Below the pieces are notes generated by a model. The model had not been told where the DNA came from. It saw nothing but the letters and a program-made list of their open reading frames with translations, and searched no databases. The position numbers and the translations under genes are program-made. DNA of 64,000 nucleotides from assembly GCF_029239295.1 (NCBI RefSeq), contig NZ_JAQZBC010000016.1, forward strand, positions 1 to 64,000, given 5' to 3'. Source of the DNA: Sphingomonas sp. (GTDB taxonomy: Bacteria; Pseudomonadota; Alphaproteobacteria; Sphingomonadales; Sphingomonadaceae). Shown in pieces: positions 9,011 to 17,599 of this stretch; positions within the stretch are counted from its first letter, which is position 1, and every line of letters starts with the position of its first letter.

Positions 9011-9766
9011 TCAGAGCTTTCCGAACCTTTCCTCGAACGTCTTGATGTCACCGGCGGCAAGCAATTGCGCCTGTTCCAGCCAGCGATCGCGCCCCATGCG
9101 GCCGGTGAACGGCCCCAGATGCGCGTCCAGATCCTCCGCCGCGCGCTGGTCCAGCGCGGCCAACTGCCCGACGCTGGTGATGCCCAGTTCGGCAAGCCGC
9201 GCCGCGACCTTGGGGCCTAGCCCCTTGATCCGCGTGACTGGCGCCTCGCCATGCGCGGGGGTGGCGGCCGGCGGCGGCAAAGGCGCAGCTGCCGGTGGGG
9301 CCGGCGCGACTGGCTCCGGCTGCGCCTCGGCCGCTGGAGACGCATCGAGCGGTGCGGCGGCGGCGATCGGCTCATCGCGCAGCGGCGATGGTTCGTCCGG
9401 CGTCGCTTCCTTCGGCGCCGGCTCGGAGGGCGCGGGCGCGACGTCGGGCAGGTCGGTCAACGGCGGCGGGGGTGGCGCGACCGGCGGCTGCACCGGCGGC
9501 ACCACTGGCGCAGCAGGCGGCTGCGACGGGACGGCAGGTGCCGAAGCCGGCGTCGCCACCTTGACGGGCGCGTCCGCTAGGGCAGGCGTGCGCCGCTGCT
9601 GCACTGGGGTGTCCCCCAGCCGCTCGCGCTCGGTCCGTTCCGCGTCGCGGCGGGCCCGCTTGTTGCGGCTTCCGACCAGCATGACGGCAATAGCCAGCAC
9701 CGCGATAACCGCGATGATCGCCAGCACGATGCCGATCAATGTGTTGTCCACCGTGGTGGGCTGCAT
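9011..9766 (-). CDS. membrane-anchored helix-hairpin-helix protein with Pro/Ala-rich linker
   Basis: Protein of 251 residues with three parts: one N-terminal membrane span (about 8-30, TLIGIVLAIIAVIAVLAIAV), a low-complexity Pro/Ala linker of roughly 120 residues, and a C-terminal domain starting TRIKGLGPKVAARLAELGI, which is a helix-hairpin-helix of the kind often labelled flap-endonuclease-like or DUF4332. The catalytic residues of a nuclease are not present, so it is more likely a binding domain. The ATG at 9766 has GGAG 6 bases upstream; an earlier in-frame start would lack this. It follows purD on the same strand after a hairpin. The function is unknown; a tether between membrane and DNA or protein is an inference. 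Confidence 0.75.
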   Translation of the reverse strand: MQPTTVDNTLIGIVLAIIAVIAVLAIAVMLVGSRNKRARRDAERTERERLGDTPVQQRRTPALADAPVKVATPASAPAVPSQPPAAPVVPPVQPPVAPPPPPLTDLPDVAPAPSEPAPKEATPDEPSPLRDEPIAAAAPLDASPAAEAQPEPVAPAPPAAAPLPPPAATPAHGEAPVTRIKGLGPKVAARLAELGITSVGQLAALDQRAAEDLDAHLGPFTGRMGRDRWLEQAQLLAAGDIKTFEERFGKL

Positions 9767-9819
9767 GAGACACTCCGCTACGCCGAACGCCAAGCCTTAG
9801 GGGCGCGCTATGGTTCCCG

Positions 9820-9863
9820 CAACGGGGGCGAAACGTTGCCGGCCATTGTTGTCGCCCCCGTTG
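9820..9863 (-). terminator. hairpin after purD
   Basis: Perfect 12-base inverted repeat CAACGGGGGCGA (9820-9831) and TCGCCCCCGTTG (9852-9863) with a 20-base loop, 19 bases past the purD stop. It probably ends the purD transcript. No T run follows on the minus strand, so intrinsic termination is not certain. Confidence 0.55.
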
Positions 9864-9882
9864 GAAGACGGGCCCGCCGAGA

Positions 9883-11145
9883 TCAGACCGCCCGCCACCC
9901 GATATCGCGGCGGCAGAACCCGGTCGGAAAGTCGATCAGGTCGACCGCCTCATAGGCACGGCGCTGCGCCTCGGCGACGTCGCGCCCGGTCGCCGTTACG
10001 GCGAGTACACGGCCGCCCGCAGCGACGATTTCCTCGCCATTGGCGCGCGTTCCCGCCTGAAAAACCACCGCGCCTGTTTCCTCGGCCGCAGCGATGCCGC
10101 GGATCGCGCCGCCGGTTTCCGGGGTGCCGGGATAACCCTTCGCCGCCATCACTACGGTCAGAGCCACATCATCGACGAACGCCGGCGCCGGCAGATCGGC
10201 GAGCCGCCCTTCCGCCACGGCGAGCAGCGTTTCCACCAGGTCGCCGGCGAACCGCGCCATCAGCACCTGACACTCCGGATCACCGAAGCGGACATTGTAT
10301 TCGATCAGCTTGGGGCCGTCCGCCGTCAGCATCAGCCCGGCATAGAGCACGCCGACATAGGGCGTGCCCGATGCGGCGAGCGCGTCGATCGTCGGGCGCA
10401 CGATCTCGCCCAGCGCCTGCTCCTCCAGATCGGCCGTCAGTACCGCCGCCGGCGAATAGGCGCCCATGCCCCCGGTGTTGGGCCCGGTGTCACCATCCCC
10501 GACGCGCTTGTGATCCTGCGCGCTGCCGAAGCTCGCGGTGCTGGTCCCATCGGACAGCACAAACAGGCTCGCCTCTTCGCCTTCCAGGAACTCCTCGATC
10601 ACTGCCTCGGCCGGGCCGCTCGAAAACAAAGCCGCGATCGCCTCTTCGGCCTCACCGCGGGTGATCGCCACGACAACGCCCTTCCCCGCCGCCAGCCCGT
10701 CGGCCTTGATCACGCAGCGCAATTCGTCGCCGATCGCGAAATCGTCGAGGCAGGCGAGCGCGCCGTCGCGGCTGGTGACGCGGAAATAGCGCGCGGTCGG
10801 GATGCCGACCCGCGCGCACAAATCCTTGGTGAAGCCTTTCGACCCCTCCAGCTTCGCCGCCTCGCGCCCCGGCCCGAACACCGGCACGCCGATCGCGCGC
10901 ACATTATCCGCCAGCCCGTCGACCAGCGGCTGTTCCGGCCCGATCACCACCAGACCGATGCTGTGCCGACGGACGAAATCGATCACCGCGCGGTGATCCG
11001 TCACCTCCAGCGCGGCAAGCGTCGCATGCTGGGCGATGCCGGGGTTGCCGGGCGCGGCATAGAGCGTATCTAAGCGCTCAGACTGCGCGAGTTTCCATGC
11101 CAGAGCGTGCTCGCGCCCGCCCGATCCGATCAGCAGGACGTTCAT
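9883..11145 (-). CDS. purD: phosphoribosylamine-glycine ligase (GARS)
   Basis: ATP-grasp enzyme of purine synthesis that joins glycine to 5-phosphoribosylamine. The protein is 420 residues, the normal size for a monofunctional PurD. Visible signatures are [18 protein letters not shown] at the start, [10 protein letters not shown], the ATP-grasp segment [34 protein letters not shown] and [13 protein letters not shown] placed the start at 11145 because the conserved N-terminus begins there and AAGGGG lies 6 bases upstream. That start codon overlaps by two bases the start codon of xseA on the other strand, so each ribosome binding site lies inside the other gene. Confidence 0.97.
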   Translation of the reverse strand: MNVLLIGSGGREHALAWKLAQSERLDTLYAAPGNPGIAQHATLAALEVTDHRAVIDFVRRHSIGLVVIGPEQPLVDGLADNVRAIGVPVFGPGREAAKLEGSKGFTKDLCARVGIPTARYFRVTSRDGALACLDDFAIGDELRCVIKADGLAAGKGVVVAITRGEAEEAIAALFSSGPAEAVIEEFLEGEEASLFVLSDGTSTASFGSAQDHKRVGDGDTGPNTGGMGAYSPAAVLTADLEEQALGEIVRPTIDALAASGTPYVGVLYAGLMLTADGPKLIEYNVRFGDPECQVLMARFAGDLVETLLAVAEGRLADLPAPAFVDDVALTVVMAAKGYPGTPETGGAIRGIAAAEETGAVVFQAGTRANGEEIVAAGGRVLAVTATGRDVAEAQRRAYEAVDLIDFPTGFCRRDIGWRAV

Positions 11146-12511
11146 GCCCGACCCCTTATTTGACGTTTCCGCGCGGCTCGTAGCGGACCCGGTGCCTGGG
11201 GACAACGCAGCCGCGATGTCGGTGGGCGAGCTGTCCGCCCGGCTGAAGCGCGTAGTGGAGGGCGAATTCGGCCATGTCCGCCTGCGCGGCGAGATTTCGG
11301 GGTTCAAGCGGGTGGCGTCAGGCCATTGCTATCTCTGCCTGAAGGATGACGCCGCGGTGATCGACGGCGTGATCTGGAAGGGCCAGGCCGCCGCGCTCGC
11401 GTTCCGGCCGGAGGACGGGATCGAGGTGATCGCCACCGGCCGCCTCACCACCTATCCCGGCCGCTCCAAATATCAGGTCATCATCGAGCGGATGGAGCTT
11501 GCCGGCGCGGGCGCGCTGATGGCGCTGCTCGAACGCAACAAGGCGCGCTTCGACGCCGAGGGGCTGTTCGCCAAGTCAAAGGCACGCCGCGCACTGCCCT
11601 ATCTGCCGCAGCGGATCGGCGTCGTGACGTCCCCCACCGGCGCGGTGATCCGCGACATCATCCACCGGCTGGAGGATCGCTGCCCCAGCCATGTGATCGT
11701 ATGGCCGGTGAAGGTGCAGGGCGATGGCGCCGCGAACGAGATCGCCGCCGCCGTTCGCGGGTTCGATTCGCTGCCCGATCACTTGCGTCCCGATCTGGTC
11801 ATCGTCGCACGCGGCGGGGGCTCGATCGAGGATCTGTGGGCCTTCAACGAGGAACCGGTGGTCCGCGCGGTCGCCGCCTGCTCGATCCCGATCATCTCCG
11901 CCGTCGGACACGAGACCGATACCACCTTGTGCGATTACGCCGCCGATCTGCGCGCGCCGACGCCCACCGCCGCGGCGGAACTGGCCGTGCCGGTCCTCGC
12001 CGACCTGCGACTCACCGTCGCGGCACATGCGCAGCGGACCGAACGGTGCGCGCGCCGCTATATCGATCGCGGACGCGAACGGCTCGACGCGATGGTGCGG
12101 CTTCTACCCACGCGCGACCGGCTGCTCGGGCCGCAGCGCCAGCGCACCGACGATCTGGGCGCACGGCTCGATCGTGGGCTCGAACGCCGCGTGGTCCGGG
12201 CCCGCGGCGAACTGGATCGCACCGGCGCGATCCTGCGCCCGGCGTTGCTTCAGCAGCGGCTGGATGGCGCGCGGCAGCGGCTGGAGGATCTCGGCCGGCT
12301 GCTCGCCTCGGTCGATCCCGATGCGCCGCTCGCGCGCGGCTATGCCCGCGTGACCGACCGTGCAGGCGCAACACTCACCACCGCCGCTGCCGCCCGCTCG
12401 GCTGGTGAGCTGACGCTCAAATTCGCCGATGCCGCGGTGGATGCAAAGGTTGAGGGCGCGCGCGCTCGCTCCTATCCGTCGAAGAAGCCGGAACAGCCGA
12501 CGCTGTTCTAG
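11144..12511 (+). CDS. xseA: exodeoxyribonuclease VII large subunit
   Basis: Large subunit (455 residues) of exonuclease VII, which degrades single-stranded DNA from both ends and works in mismatch and damage repair. The N-terminal OB-fold reads [15 protein letters not shown] then [20 protein letters not shown]. The nuclease domain has the conserved [35 protein letters not shown] and [22 protein letters not shown] keep the first ATG: AGGA sits 5 bases upstream, and the lead ending in [12 protein letters not shown] resembles the lead seen in related alphaproteobacteria. An alternative ATG at 11216 would leave 70 bases to purD. xseB is not in the window. DUF2093 follows after 10 bases. Confidence 0.96.
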   Translation: MPDPLFDVSARLVADPVPGDNAAAMSVGELSARLKRVVEGEFGHVRLRGEISGFKRVASGHCYLCLKDDAAVIDGVIWKGQAAALAFRPEDGIEVIATGRLTTYPGRSKYQVIIERMELAGAGALMALLERNKARFDAEGLFAKSKARRALPYLPQRIGVVTSPTGAVIRDIIHRLEDRCPSHVIVWPVKVQGDGAANEIAAAVRGFDSLPDHLRPDLVIVARGGGSIEDLWAFNEEPVVRAVAACSIPIISAVGHETDTTLCDYAADLRAPTPTAAAELAVPVLADLRLTVAAHAQRTERCARRYIDRGRERLDAMVRLLPTRDRLLGPQRQRTDDLGARLDRGLERRVVRARGELDRTGAILRPALLQQRLDGARQRLEDLGRLLASVDPDAPLARGYARVTDRAGATLTTAAAARSAGELTLKFADAAVDAKVEGARARSYPSKKPEQPTLF

Positions 12512-12521
12512 GGAGATAGAG

Positions 12522-12722
12522 ATGTTGATGTCGAATACCGATCGCCCCGCCCGCCTGCACTATATGGCCAACGGCTTCCGTGTCCTGACGCCGGGCGATC
12601 ATGTCACCTGCGCCGTCAGCGGTGCCCGGATCGCGATCGAGGATCTGCGCTATTGGGACGTCGCATCGCAGCGCGCCTTTGCCTCGGCCGCACTCGCATC
12701 GGAGGCGATGGCGCCGCAATGA
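12522..12722 (+). CDS. DUF2093 family protein
   Basis: Protein of 66 residues matching the small alphaproteobacterial DUF2093 family: LHYMANGFRVLTPGDHVTCA followed by IAIEDLRYWDVASQRAF. GGGAG lies 6 bases before the first ATG; a second in-frame ATG two codons later could also serve. It sits 10 bases after xseA and its stop overlaps the start of the M23 lipoprotein gene (ATGA), so the three genes probably form one transcript with coupled translation. No function is known for the family. Confidence 0.85.
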   Translation: MLMSNTDRPARLHYMANGFRVLTPGDHVTCAVSGARIAIEDLRYWDVASQRAFASAALASEAMAPQ

Positions 12723-13624
12723 TGCGCTGGCGGCGCGGGCTGATCATCGCGCTGACGCTGGCGGGCTGCGTCCCGCCGGCCGGCCCATCTGCGGCCGCAT
12801 CCCGCCCCGCACCCGCGCGGCCCGCACCCCAGCCCGCCCCTGCGCGCGCGGCTCCGCTACCGCCGGCAATCATCAGCGTCGACGGTCCGGCGAACCAGGG
12901 CGGCCTGACGCTCGGCACCGCTCCTGAGGGCACCGAAAGCCTCACGCTCGACGGCCAGGCGGTTCCGCTCGCGCCCGACCGCCGCTTCTTGATCGCCTTT
13001 GATCGTGACGCTGGCCCGGTCGCCACGCTGGAGGCGCGGTTGCGCGATGGTCGCACGGTCAGCCGCACGATCGCGGTGGCACCTCGTGCGTGGCGGATCG
13101 AACGGCTTGATCGCGTTGCCAAATATCCGGTGCCCAGCGCCGAATTCCAGCGCCGCCGCCCCGAGGAGCTCGCCCGCATCGCGGCGGCCCGAGCGATCGA
13201 TTCGCCCGTGGACGGCTGGCGACAGCCACTGACCTGGCCGGTCACCGGCCGCATCTCCGGCCTGTTCGGCGCCCAGCGCATCTATCGTGGGGAGCCCGGC
13301 TCCTATCATTCGGGCGTCGACGTCGCCCGGCCCACCGGCACGCCGGTGATGGCACCGGCGGACGGGGTGGTGGTGCTGGCCGCGGCGTCGCCCTTCACGC
13401 TGGAGGGCAACCTCCTCATCATCGATCACGGCATGGGGCTGAACAGCGCCTTCCTCCACCTGTCGCGGATCGACGTGCCGGTAGGCGCGCGGGTGCGGCA
13501 GGGGCAGTCGGTCGGCGCGGTGGGCGCCACCGGCCGCGCCTCCGGCCCGCACCTGCACTGGGCAATGAAGTGGCGCGACGCGCGGATCGATCCGCTGCTG
13601 ATCGCAGGACCGATGCCGAACTGA
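12719..13624 (+). CDS. M23-family peptidase lipoprotein (LytM domain)
   Basis: Exported lipoprotein of 301 residues. The N-terminus MMRWRRGLIIALTLAGC is a signal peptide with lipobox LAGC, followed by a Pro/Ala-rich stretch that would span part of the periplasm. The C-terminal LytM domain keeps the zinc-binding residues in YHSGVDVA and GPHLHW, so it is likely an active endopeptidase cutting peptidoglycan cross-links. A middle region (about 60-150) looks like the beta-rich domain preceding LytM in sphingomonad homologues. It starts within the DUF2093 stop (ATGA). Nine bases separate its end from the convergent MaoC-like gene. Confidence 0.9.
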   Translation: MMRWRRGLIIALTLAGCVPPAGPSAAASRPAPARPAPQPAPARAAPLPPAIISVDGPANQGGLTLGTAPEGTESLTLDGQAVPLAPDRRFLIAFDRDAGPVATLEARLRDGRTVSRTIAVAPRAWRIERLDRVAKYPVPSAEFQRRRPEELARIAAARAIDSPVDGWRQPLTWPVTGRISGLFGAQRIYRGEPGSYHSGVDVARPTGTPVMAPADGVVVLAAASPFTLEGNLLIIDHGMGLNSAFLHLSRIDVPVGARVRQGQSVGAVGATGRASGPHLHWAMKWRDARIDPLLIAGPMPN

Positions 13625-13633
13625 GCGCGCGGG

Positions 13634-14458
13634 TCAGGCGGTCTGCGCCTCGGCCTCCATGCACGCGCAGCCATCTTGATCCGTAGTCCACAGCGCCACC
13701 TTGCTCTCCCCCGCCAGGTTCAGCGCCGCCGGACGATCGACGAACAGCGGGCGCGCCCCGCGAAAGGAGAAATGCGTCAGCCGCGTGCCCCGCCGTTGGC
13801 GCAGCAGGTGATCGGCCAGCAGCATCGCCTGATAGGGACCATGCACCACCAGATCGGGATACTGCTCCTCCTCGATCGCATAGGGCCGGTCGTAATGAAT
13901 GCGGTGCGCGTTGAACGTCAGCGCGGAGAAACGGAACAGCGCCGTCGCATCGAACTGCACCGCCTGCTGCACCTGCGCGACGCGGGGACCGGCCGGGGCC
14001 GGCGGCGGCGTGCCGTTGCCTGCGCCGCGAAACACCAGATCCTGTTCCTCGACGATCGCCGTTTTGCCATCGACCAGGATGTCGTGGCGCACCGTGACAA
14101 AGGTCAGCCGCCCCGACCGCCCGTCCTTCACGCGCGCGTCCGTGACGATGCTTCGCCGCACGGCCTTCGCGCCGATCGGCAGCGGCGCATGAAAGGTGAG
14201 CCGTCCCCCCGCCCACATCCGGCGCGGCGCGTCGATCGGCGGCAGCGCGGCGCCGCGCGCCGGATGGCCATCGGTGCCGATCGTCGATTGCGGAGCCTCG
14301 GGCAGGAAATACAGCCAATGTGCGAGCGGCGGCAGCGCGTCCGCCGGCCAATGTGCGCCGTCATGATCGAACAGCGCGGCCAGACGGCGCAGTGGCGCGG
14401 CGACCAGATCATCCGTCTGCACCGCTTCCACCGGCGTCCAGCCCTCGAACTGCTCCAT
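13634..14458 (-). CDS. MaoC-like / 3-methylfumaryl-CoA hydratase-type protein
   Basis: Protein of 274 residues with the double-hotdog layout of the HTD2 / mesaconyl-C4-CoA hydratase group. The N-terminal half has MWAGGRLTFHAPLPIG and the conserved RSIVTDARVKDGRSGRLTFV stretch; the second half has FSALTFNAHRIHYDRPYA, where the Asn-His pair forms the hydratase site of MaoC-type enzymes. It probably hydrates an unsaturated acyl-CoA, but neither a partner gene nor a 3-hydroxypropionate cycle is nearby, so the substrate remains open. It is divergent from the 65-aa membrane protein gene. Confidence 0.75.
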   Translation of the reverse strand: MEQFEGWTPVEAVQTDDLVAAPLRRLAALFDHDGAHWPADALPPLAHWLYFLPEAPQSTIGTDGHPARGAALPPIDAPRRMWAGGRLTFHAPLPIGAKAVRRSIVTDARVKDGRSGRLTFVTVRHDILVDGKTAIVEEQDLVFRGAGNGTPPPAPAGPRVAQVQQAVQFDATALFRFSALTFNAHRIHYDRPYAIEEEQYPDLVVHGPYQAMLLADHLLRQRRGTRLTHFSFRGARPLFVDRPAALNLAGESKVALWTTDQDGCACMEAEAQTA

Positions 14459-14579
14459 CGCTCTCCCTCCCTTTGTCTCGCAGCGGTGCGTAGCGTCCGC
14501 ACGCTACCCCGCCAAGCTTGGCGGGCGGACCGATCACCGCTCTGCTGAACCCGCGCCCGCGTGTCGGCGTTAAGCACCC

Positions 14580-14777
14580 ATGGCCAAACCACCGCATCAC
14601 CACGCCACCGCCACGATCCGCGCCGGCAAGCGCGCGCGGATTGGCGCTAGTCTCGATATCACCAGCGCCGGCCTGCTCGCGATCGGCGGGCTTGTCTCGG
14701 CGATCCTCCTGTCCACTGCCGTCCTCGTCCGCGTCGCCGTGCGCGAGGGTGGGAAAGCCAAGGCAATTCAGCGCTAG
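14580..14777 (+). CDS. small single-pass membrane protein, 65 aa
   Basis: Protein of 65 residues: a basic His-rich lead (MAKPPHHHATATIRAGKRAR), the motif IGASLDITSAGLLAIGGLVS, and one membrane span (about residues 46-62). Codon use is strongly G/C at third positions. I believe it belongs to a short conserved family of sphingomonads without known function. It lies 52 bases before the feruloyl-CoA synthetase gene and may be independent of it, since an inverted repeat and a separate ribosome binding site lie between. Confidence 0.65.
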   Translation: MAKPPHHHATATIRAGKRARIGASLDITSAGLLAIGGLVSAILLSTAVLVRVAVREGGKAKAIQR

Positions 14778-14801
14778 GCGAAAGTAATACGGCTGGCTTA
14801 T

Positions 14802-14831
14802 ATCGGATCAAAATTAGGAGAGAGATCCGAT
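14802..14831 (+). promoter_or_regulatory. inverted repeat spanning the RBS of the feruloyl-CoA synthetase gene
   Basis: Perfect 8-base inverted repeat ATCGGATC (14802-14809) and GATCCGAT (14824-14831). The 14-base loop holds the ribosome binding site AGGAGA, and the right arm includes the first two bases of the start codon. It could be a repressor operator or an RNA hairpin hiding the start codon. No matching regulator gene is present here. Confidence 0.45.
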
Positions 14832-16683
14832 GGCAACCGCGCCCGCCGTTACCAGCCCGCCCCCCTTCCGCCGTCTGCCGCAGAAGGGCCCGGACATCAC
14901 CGTTGAGCATCGCCCCGATGGCTCCATCCTGATCAGCTCGAATCACGCGATGGGCACGCCGGCCCGCTCGATCCCGCACCTCATGGCGGAGCGGGCGTCG
15001 CTCCACCCCGATCGCCCCTGGCTGATGCAGCGCGCGCCCGGCCATGGCCCGTGGCAGGGCGTCAGCTATGCCGATGGGAAAAAGGCCGCCGACAGCGTCG
15101 CGCAATGGCTGCTCGATCAGGGCCTTGGCGCGAACGATGCGGTGATGTGCCTCAGCGGCAATTCGGTCGCGCATGGCATCCTGATGCTCGCCTGCTTCAC
15201 CGCCGGCGTGCCGATCGCCCCCTTGAGCCCGGCGTACAGCCTGATCTCGACCGATCACGCCAAGCTCAAACATTGCTTCAACACCGTTCGCCCGCGCATC
15301 GTCTTTGCGGAAAACGCGGCACAGTTCGAACGTGCCTTCGCTACGCTGCGCGCCCTCGATCCTTCGCTGACCTTCGTATCGATGGATGGCGATGCGGGCA
15401 CGATCGCCTTCTCGGAACTGACCGGCACGGTGGCGACCCCGGCGGTGGACGAAGCGCGCGATGCGCTGACGCATGAGACGGTTGGCAAATTCCTGTTCAC
15501 CTCCGGCTCTACCGGCATGCCAAAGGGCGTGCCGCAGCATCAGGGCATGTTCGTCAATCTGATCGCCGCGTCCGAAGGTCTGCGTGATGATCCCGATCCG
15601 GTCGATCATCCGATCTCGCTCGACTGGATGCCGTGGAATCACATTTCGGCGGGCACGATCCACTTCAACGCCAATATCGCCGGCGGCGGGACGCTCTACA
15701 TCGACGAGGGCAAGCCGGTGCCCGGCATGTTCGAGACGACGATCGCCAACCTGCGCGAAGTCTCACCGATGAGCTTCGGGTCGGCCCCCGTCGCCTTCGC
15801 CATGCTGGCCGACGCGATGGAGCGCGACCCGACGCTCAGGCAGGCGTTCTTCCGCAACCTGCGCGGCATGGGCTATGGCGGCGCCACGCTGTCCGACGAC
15901 CTTTATGATCGCATGCAGGCGCTGGCGATCGCCGAGACGGGTGAGCGCATGCCCTTCACCACCATGTACGGCGCGACGGAAACCTTGGGCGTCACCGTCG
16001 TTCACTGGGCATCGGAACGCGTCGGCCTCATCGGCCTGCCGCTGCCGGGCTCGACGCTCAAGCTCGTGCCCAACGGCGCCAAGCTGGAAGTCCGCGTGAA
16101 GGGTCCGACCGTCACGAGAGGCTATCACAATGACCCGGAAAAGACCGCAGCGGCCTTCGACGAGGAAGGTTTCTACATGCTGGGCGACGCGGCGAAGTTC
16201 ATCGATCCCGAGCGGCCCGAGCTCGGCCTTGTGTTCGACGGCCGCGTGACCGAGGATTTCAAACTGTCGACCGGCACCTGGGTCTCGGTCGGCACGCTTC
16301 GCCCGGACATCTGCGCCGCCTGCTCGCCGTACATTCAGGATGTGGTGATCGCGGGGCAGGACAAGCCCTATATCGCCATCCTCGCCTGGCCATCGCAAGC
16401 CGCGCTACAGACGCTGGCCGAGGCATCGCCCGGTGCCGATCCGATTCCGACGCTTGAGGGCTTGGTGAAGGAGAAGCTCGAGGCGTTCAACGCCACCGCC
16501 GGCGGCTCATCGCGCCGCGTCCGCCGCTTCGCCATCCTGCGCACGCCCCCGTCGATCGACGCCGGTGAGATCACCGACAAGGGCTATGTGAACCAGCGCG
16601 CGACGCTCACCGCCCGCGACGATGTGGTGAAGTCGCTGTTCACCGAGGAACTGAGCGACGGCGTGATCGAGGTCGACGCCTGA
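14830..16683 (+). CDS. feruloyl-CoA synthetase-like AMP-forming acid:CoA ligase
   Basis: ANL-superfamily enzyme of 617 residues that would activate an aromatic acid such as ferulate to its CoA thioester using ATP. The phosphate loop LFTSGSTGMPKGVPQ is near residue 220, the TMYGATETLG motif near 380, and the hinge FDGRVTEDFKLSTGTWVS near 475. The C-terminal EITDKGYVNQRA, placed where Fcs enzymes have their conserved Lys, supports the feruloyl-CoA synthase group over long-chain fatty acyl ligases. The partner enoyl-CoA hydratase/lyase is not in the window, so use in ferulate breakdown is inferred. AGGAGAG precedes the ATG within a palindrome. A strong hairpin follows. Confidence 0.85.
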   Translation: MATAPAVTSPPPFRRLPQKGPDITVEHRPDGSILISSNHAMGTPARSIPHLMAERASLHPDRPWLMQRAPGHGPWQGVSYADGKKAADSVAQWLLDQGLGANDAVMCLSGNSVAHGILMLACFTAGVPIAPLSPAYSLISTDHAKLKHCFNTVRPRIVFAENAAQFERAFATLRALDPSLTFVSMDGDAGTIAFSELTGTVATPAVDEARDALTHETVGKFLFTSGSTGMPKGVPQHQGMFVNLIAASEGLRDDPDPVDHPISLDWMPWNHISAGTIHFNANIAGGGTLYIDEGKPVPGMFETTIANLREVSPMSFGSAPVAFAMLADAMERDPTLRQAFFRNLRGMGYGGATLSDDLYDRMQALAIAETGERMPFTTMYGATETLGVTVVHWASERVGLIGLPLPGSTLKLVPNGAKLEVRVKGPTVTRGYHNDPEKTAAAFDEEGFYMLGDAAKFIDPERPELGLVFDGRVTEDFKLSTGTWVSVGTLRPDICAACSPYIQDVVIAGQDKPYIAILAWPSQAALQTLAEASPGADPIPTLEGLVKEKLEAFNATAGGSSRRVRRFAILRTPPSIDAGEITDKGYVNQRATLTARDDVVKSLFTEELSDGVIEVDA

Positions 16684-16711
16684 ACCCGCAAAGGCGGGAA
16701 TCCATATTCTC

Positions 16712-16744
16712 GAACGCCGCGGCTCCATCAGGACCGCGGCGTTC
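16712..16744. terminator. strong hairpin between convergent genes
   Basis: Perfect 11-base inverted repeat GAACGCCGCGG / CCGCGGCGTTC with an 11-base loop, between the end of the feruloyl-CoA synthetase gene and the end of the convergent N-acetyltransferase gene. It is likely a bidirectional terminator, although neither side has a long T run. Confidence 0.65.
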
Positions 16745-16771
16745 ATGTATCGGCTCTTTCGGACGCGCCGC

Positions 16772-17599
16772 TCAGAACAGCCCGAGCGCCGCGACATCCT
16801 CCTTCGACAGATCGATGCCGAACATCATGCTCAGCCGCATGCGATAGACGCGCGGATCCTCGATCACCGCCGCCGTCTCTTCCTCGCCCGCCCGCCGGCG
16901 ATACTGCCGATCGGTCAGCGTCGCGAGGCCATGCGGCAGCACGATGCTCACCACCTTCAATGTCGTGAAGCGCGTGTCCGGCGCGGTGGACGTCCAGCGG
17001 TTCGACAGCTCCAGATCCACCGGCCACACGGTGTCGGTGGTGAAACTGTACTGCGGCTGGAACCCCTCGCCCCCGCCGCGGCCATCGGTCGTGGCGCTAT
17101 GGCCATCGCGCAGCAGCATCCAGCCATGCTCGGCATCGCGCGTCAGCCGGAACGTCGCCCCGTCGGGCGCTTCCGCCTCGGCGCCATCCACCAGCGGCAG
17201 CGGCGGGGTGTAGCTGCCGCCGAAGCCCGGGTCGGCGATCCATTGCTCATCGCCGAAGGTGACGAGGCTCAGCGTATGCGTCTTGGGCGGCACCCCGCCG
17301 CCGTTCAGCCAGACCCGCGCCAGCAGCGGCCGCGCCTCGAACCCCAGCGCCTCCAGCGCATCAAGGAACAGCCGATTATGCTCGAAGCAATAACCGCCAC
17401 GCCCCGCCACAACGAGCTTGCCGAACACCGCGTCCGACGAAATGTCGATCCCGCGCCCCAGCGGCACGTCGAGGTTTTCGAACGGGATCGCCAGCCGATG
17501 CGCGCGCTGCACCGCGGCCAGGCCGTGGTGATCGACCGTCGCACGTGCCGGCAGGCGGATACGCTCGAGATAGGCGGGCAGGTTGAAAGGCAGGCTCAT
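16772..17599 (-). CDS. arylamine N-acetyltransferase
   Basis: Cytoplasmic enzyme of 275 residues that moves acetyl from acetyl-CoA to arylamines and hydrazines. The Cys-His-Asp triad is complete: Cys71 in RGGYCFEHN, His108 in PPKTHTLSLV and Asp123 in WIADPGFGG. The pattern IPFENLDVPLGRGI near residues 38-51 is also typical. Length is normal for bacterial NATs. Its start codon overlaps the stop of the upstream acyl-CoA dehydrogenase gene (ATGA), so the two are probably translated from one message, an unusual pairing without an obvious common pathway. Confidence 0.95.
   Translation of the reverse strand: MSLPFNLPAYLERIRLPARATVDHHGLAAVQRAHRLAIPFENLDVPLGRGIDISSDAVFGKLVVAGRGGYCFEHNRLFLDALEALGFEARPLLARVWLNGGGVPPKTHTLSLVTFGDEQWIADPGFGGSYTPPLPLVDGAEAEAPDGATFRLTRDAEHGWMLLRDGHSATTDGRGGGEGFQPQYSFTTDTVWPVDLELSNRWTSTAPDTRFTTLKVVSIVLPHGLATLTDRQYRRRAGEEETAAVIEDPRVYRMRLSMMFGIDLSKEDVAALGLF

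Noticed and set aside
12653..12718. Earlier in-frame start for the M23 lipoprotein.
   Set aside because: It would lie inside DUF2093 and place 22 residues before the signal peptide; the ATG at 12719 gives a proper lipoprotein signal.
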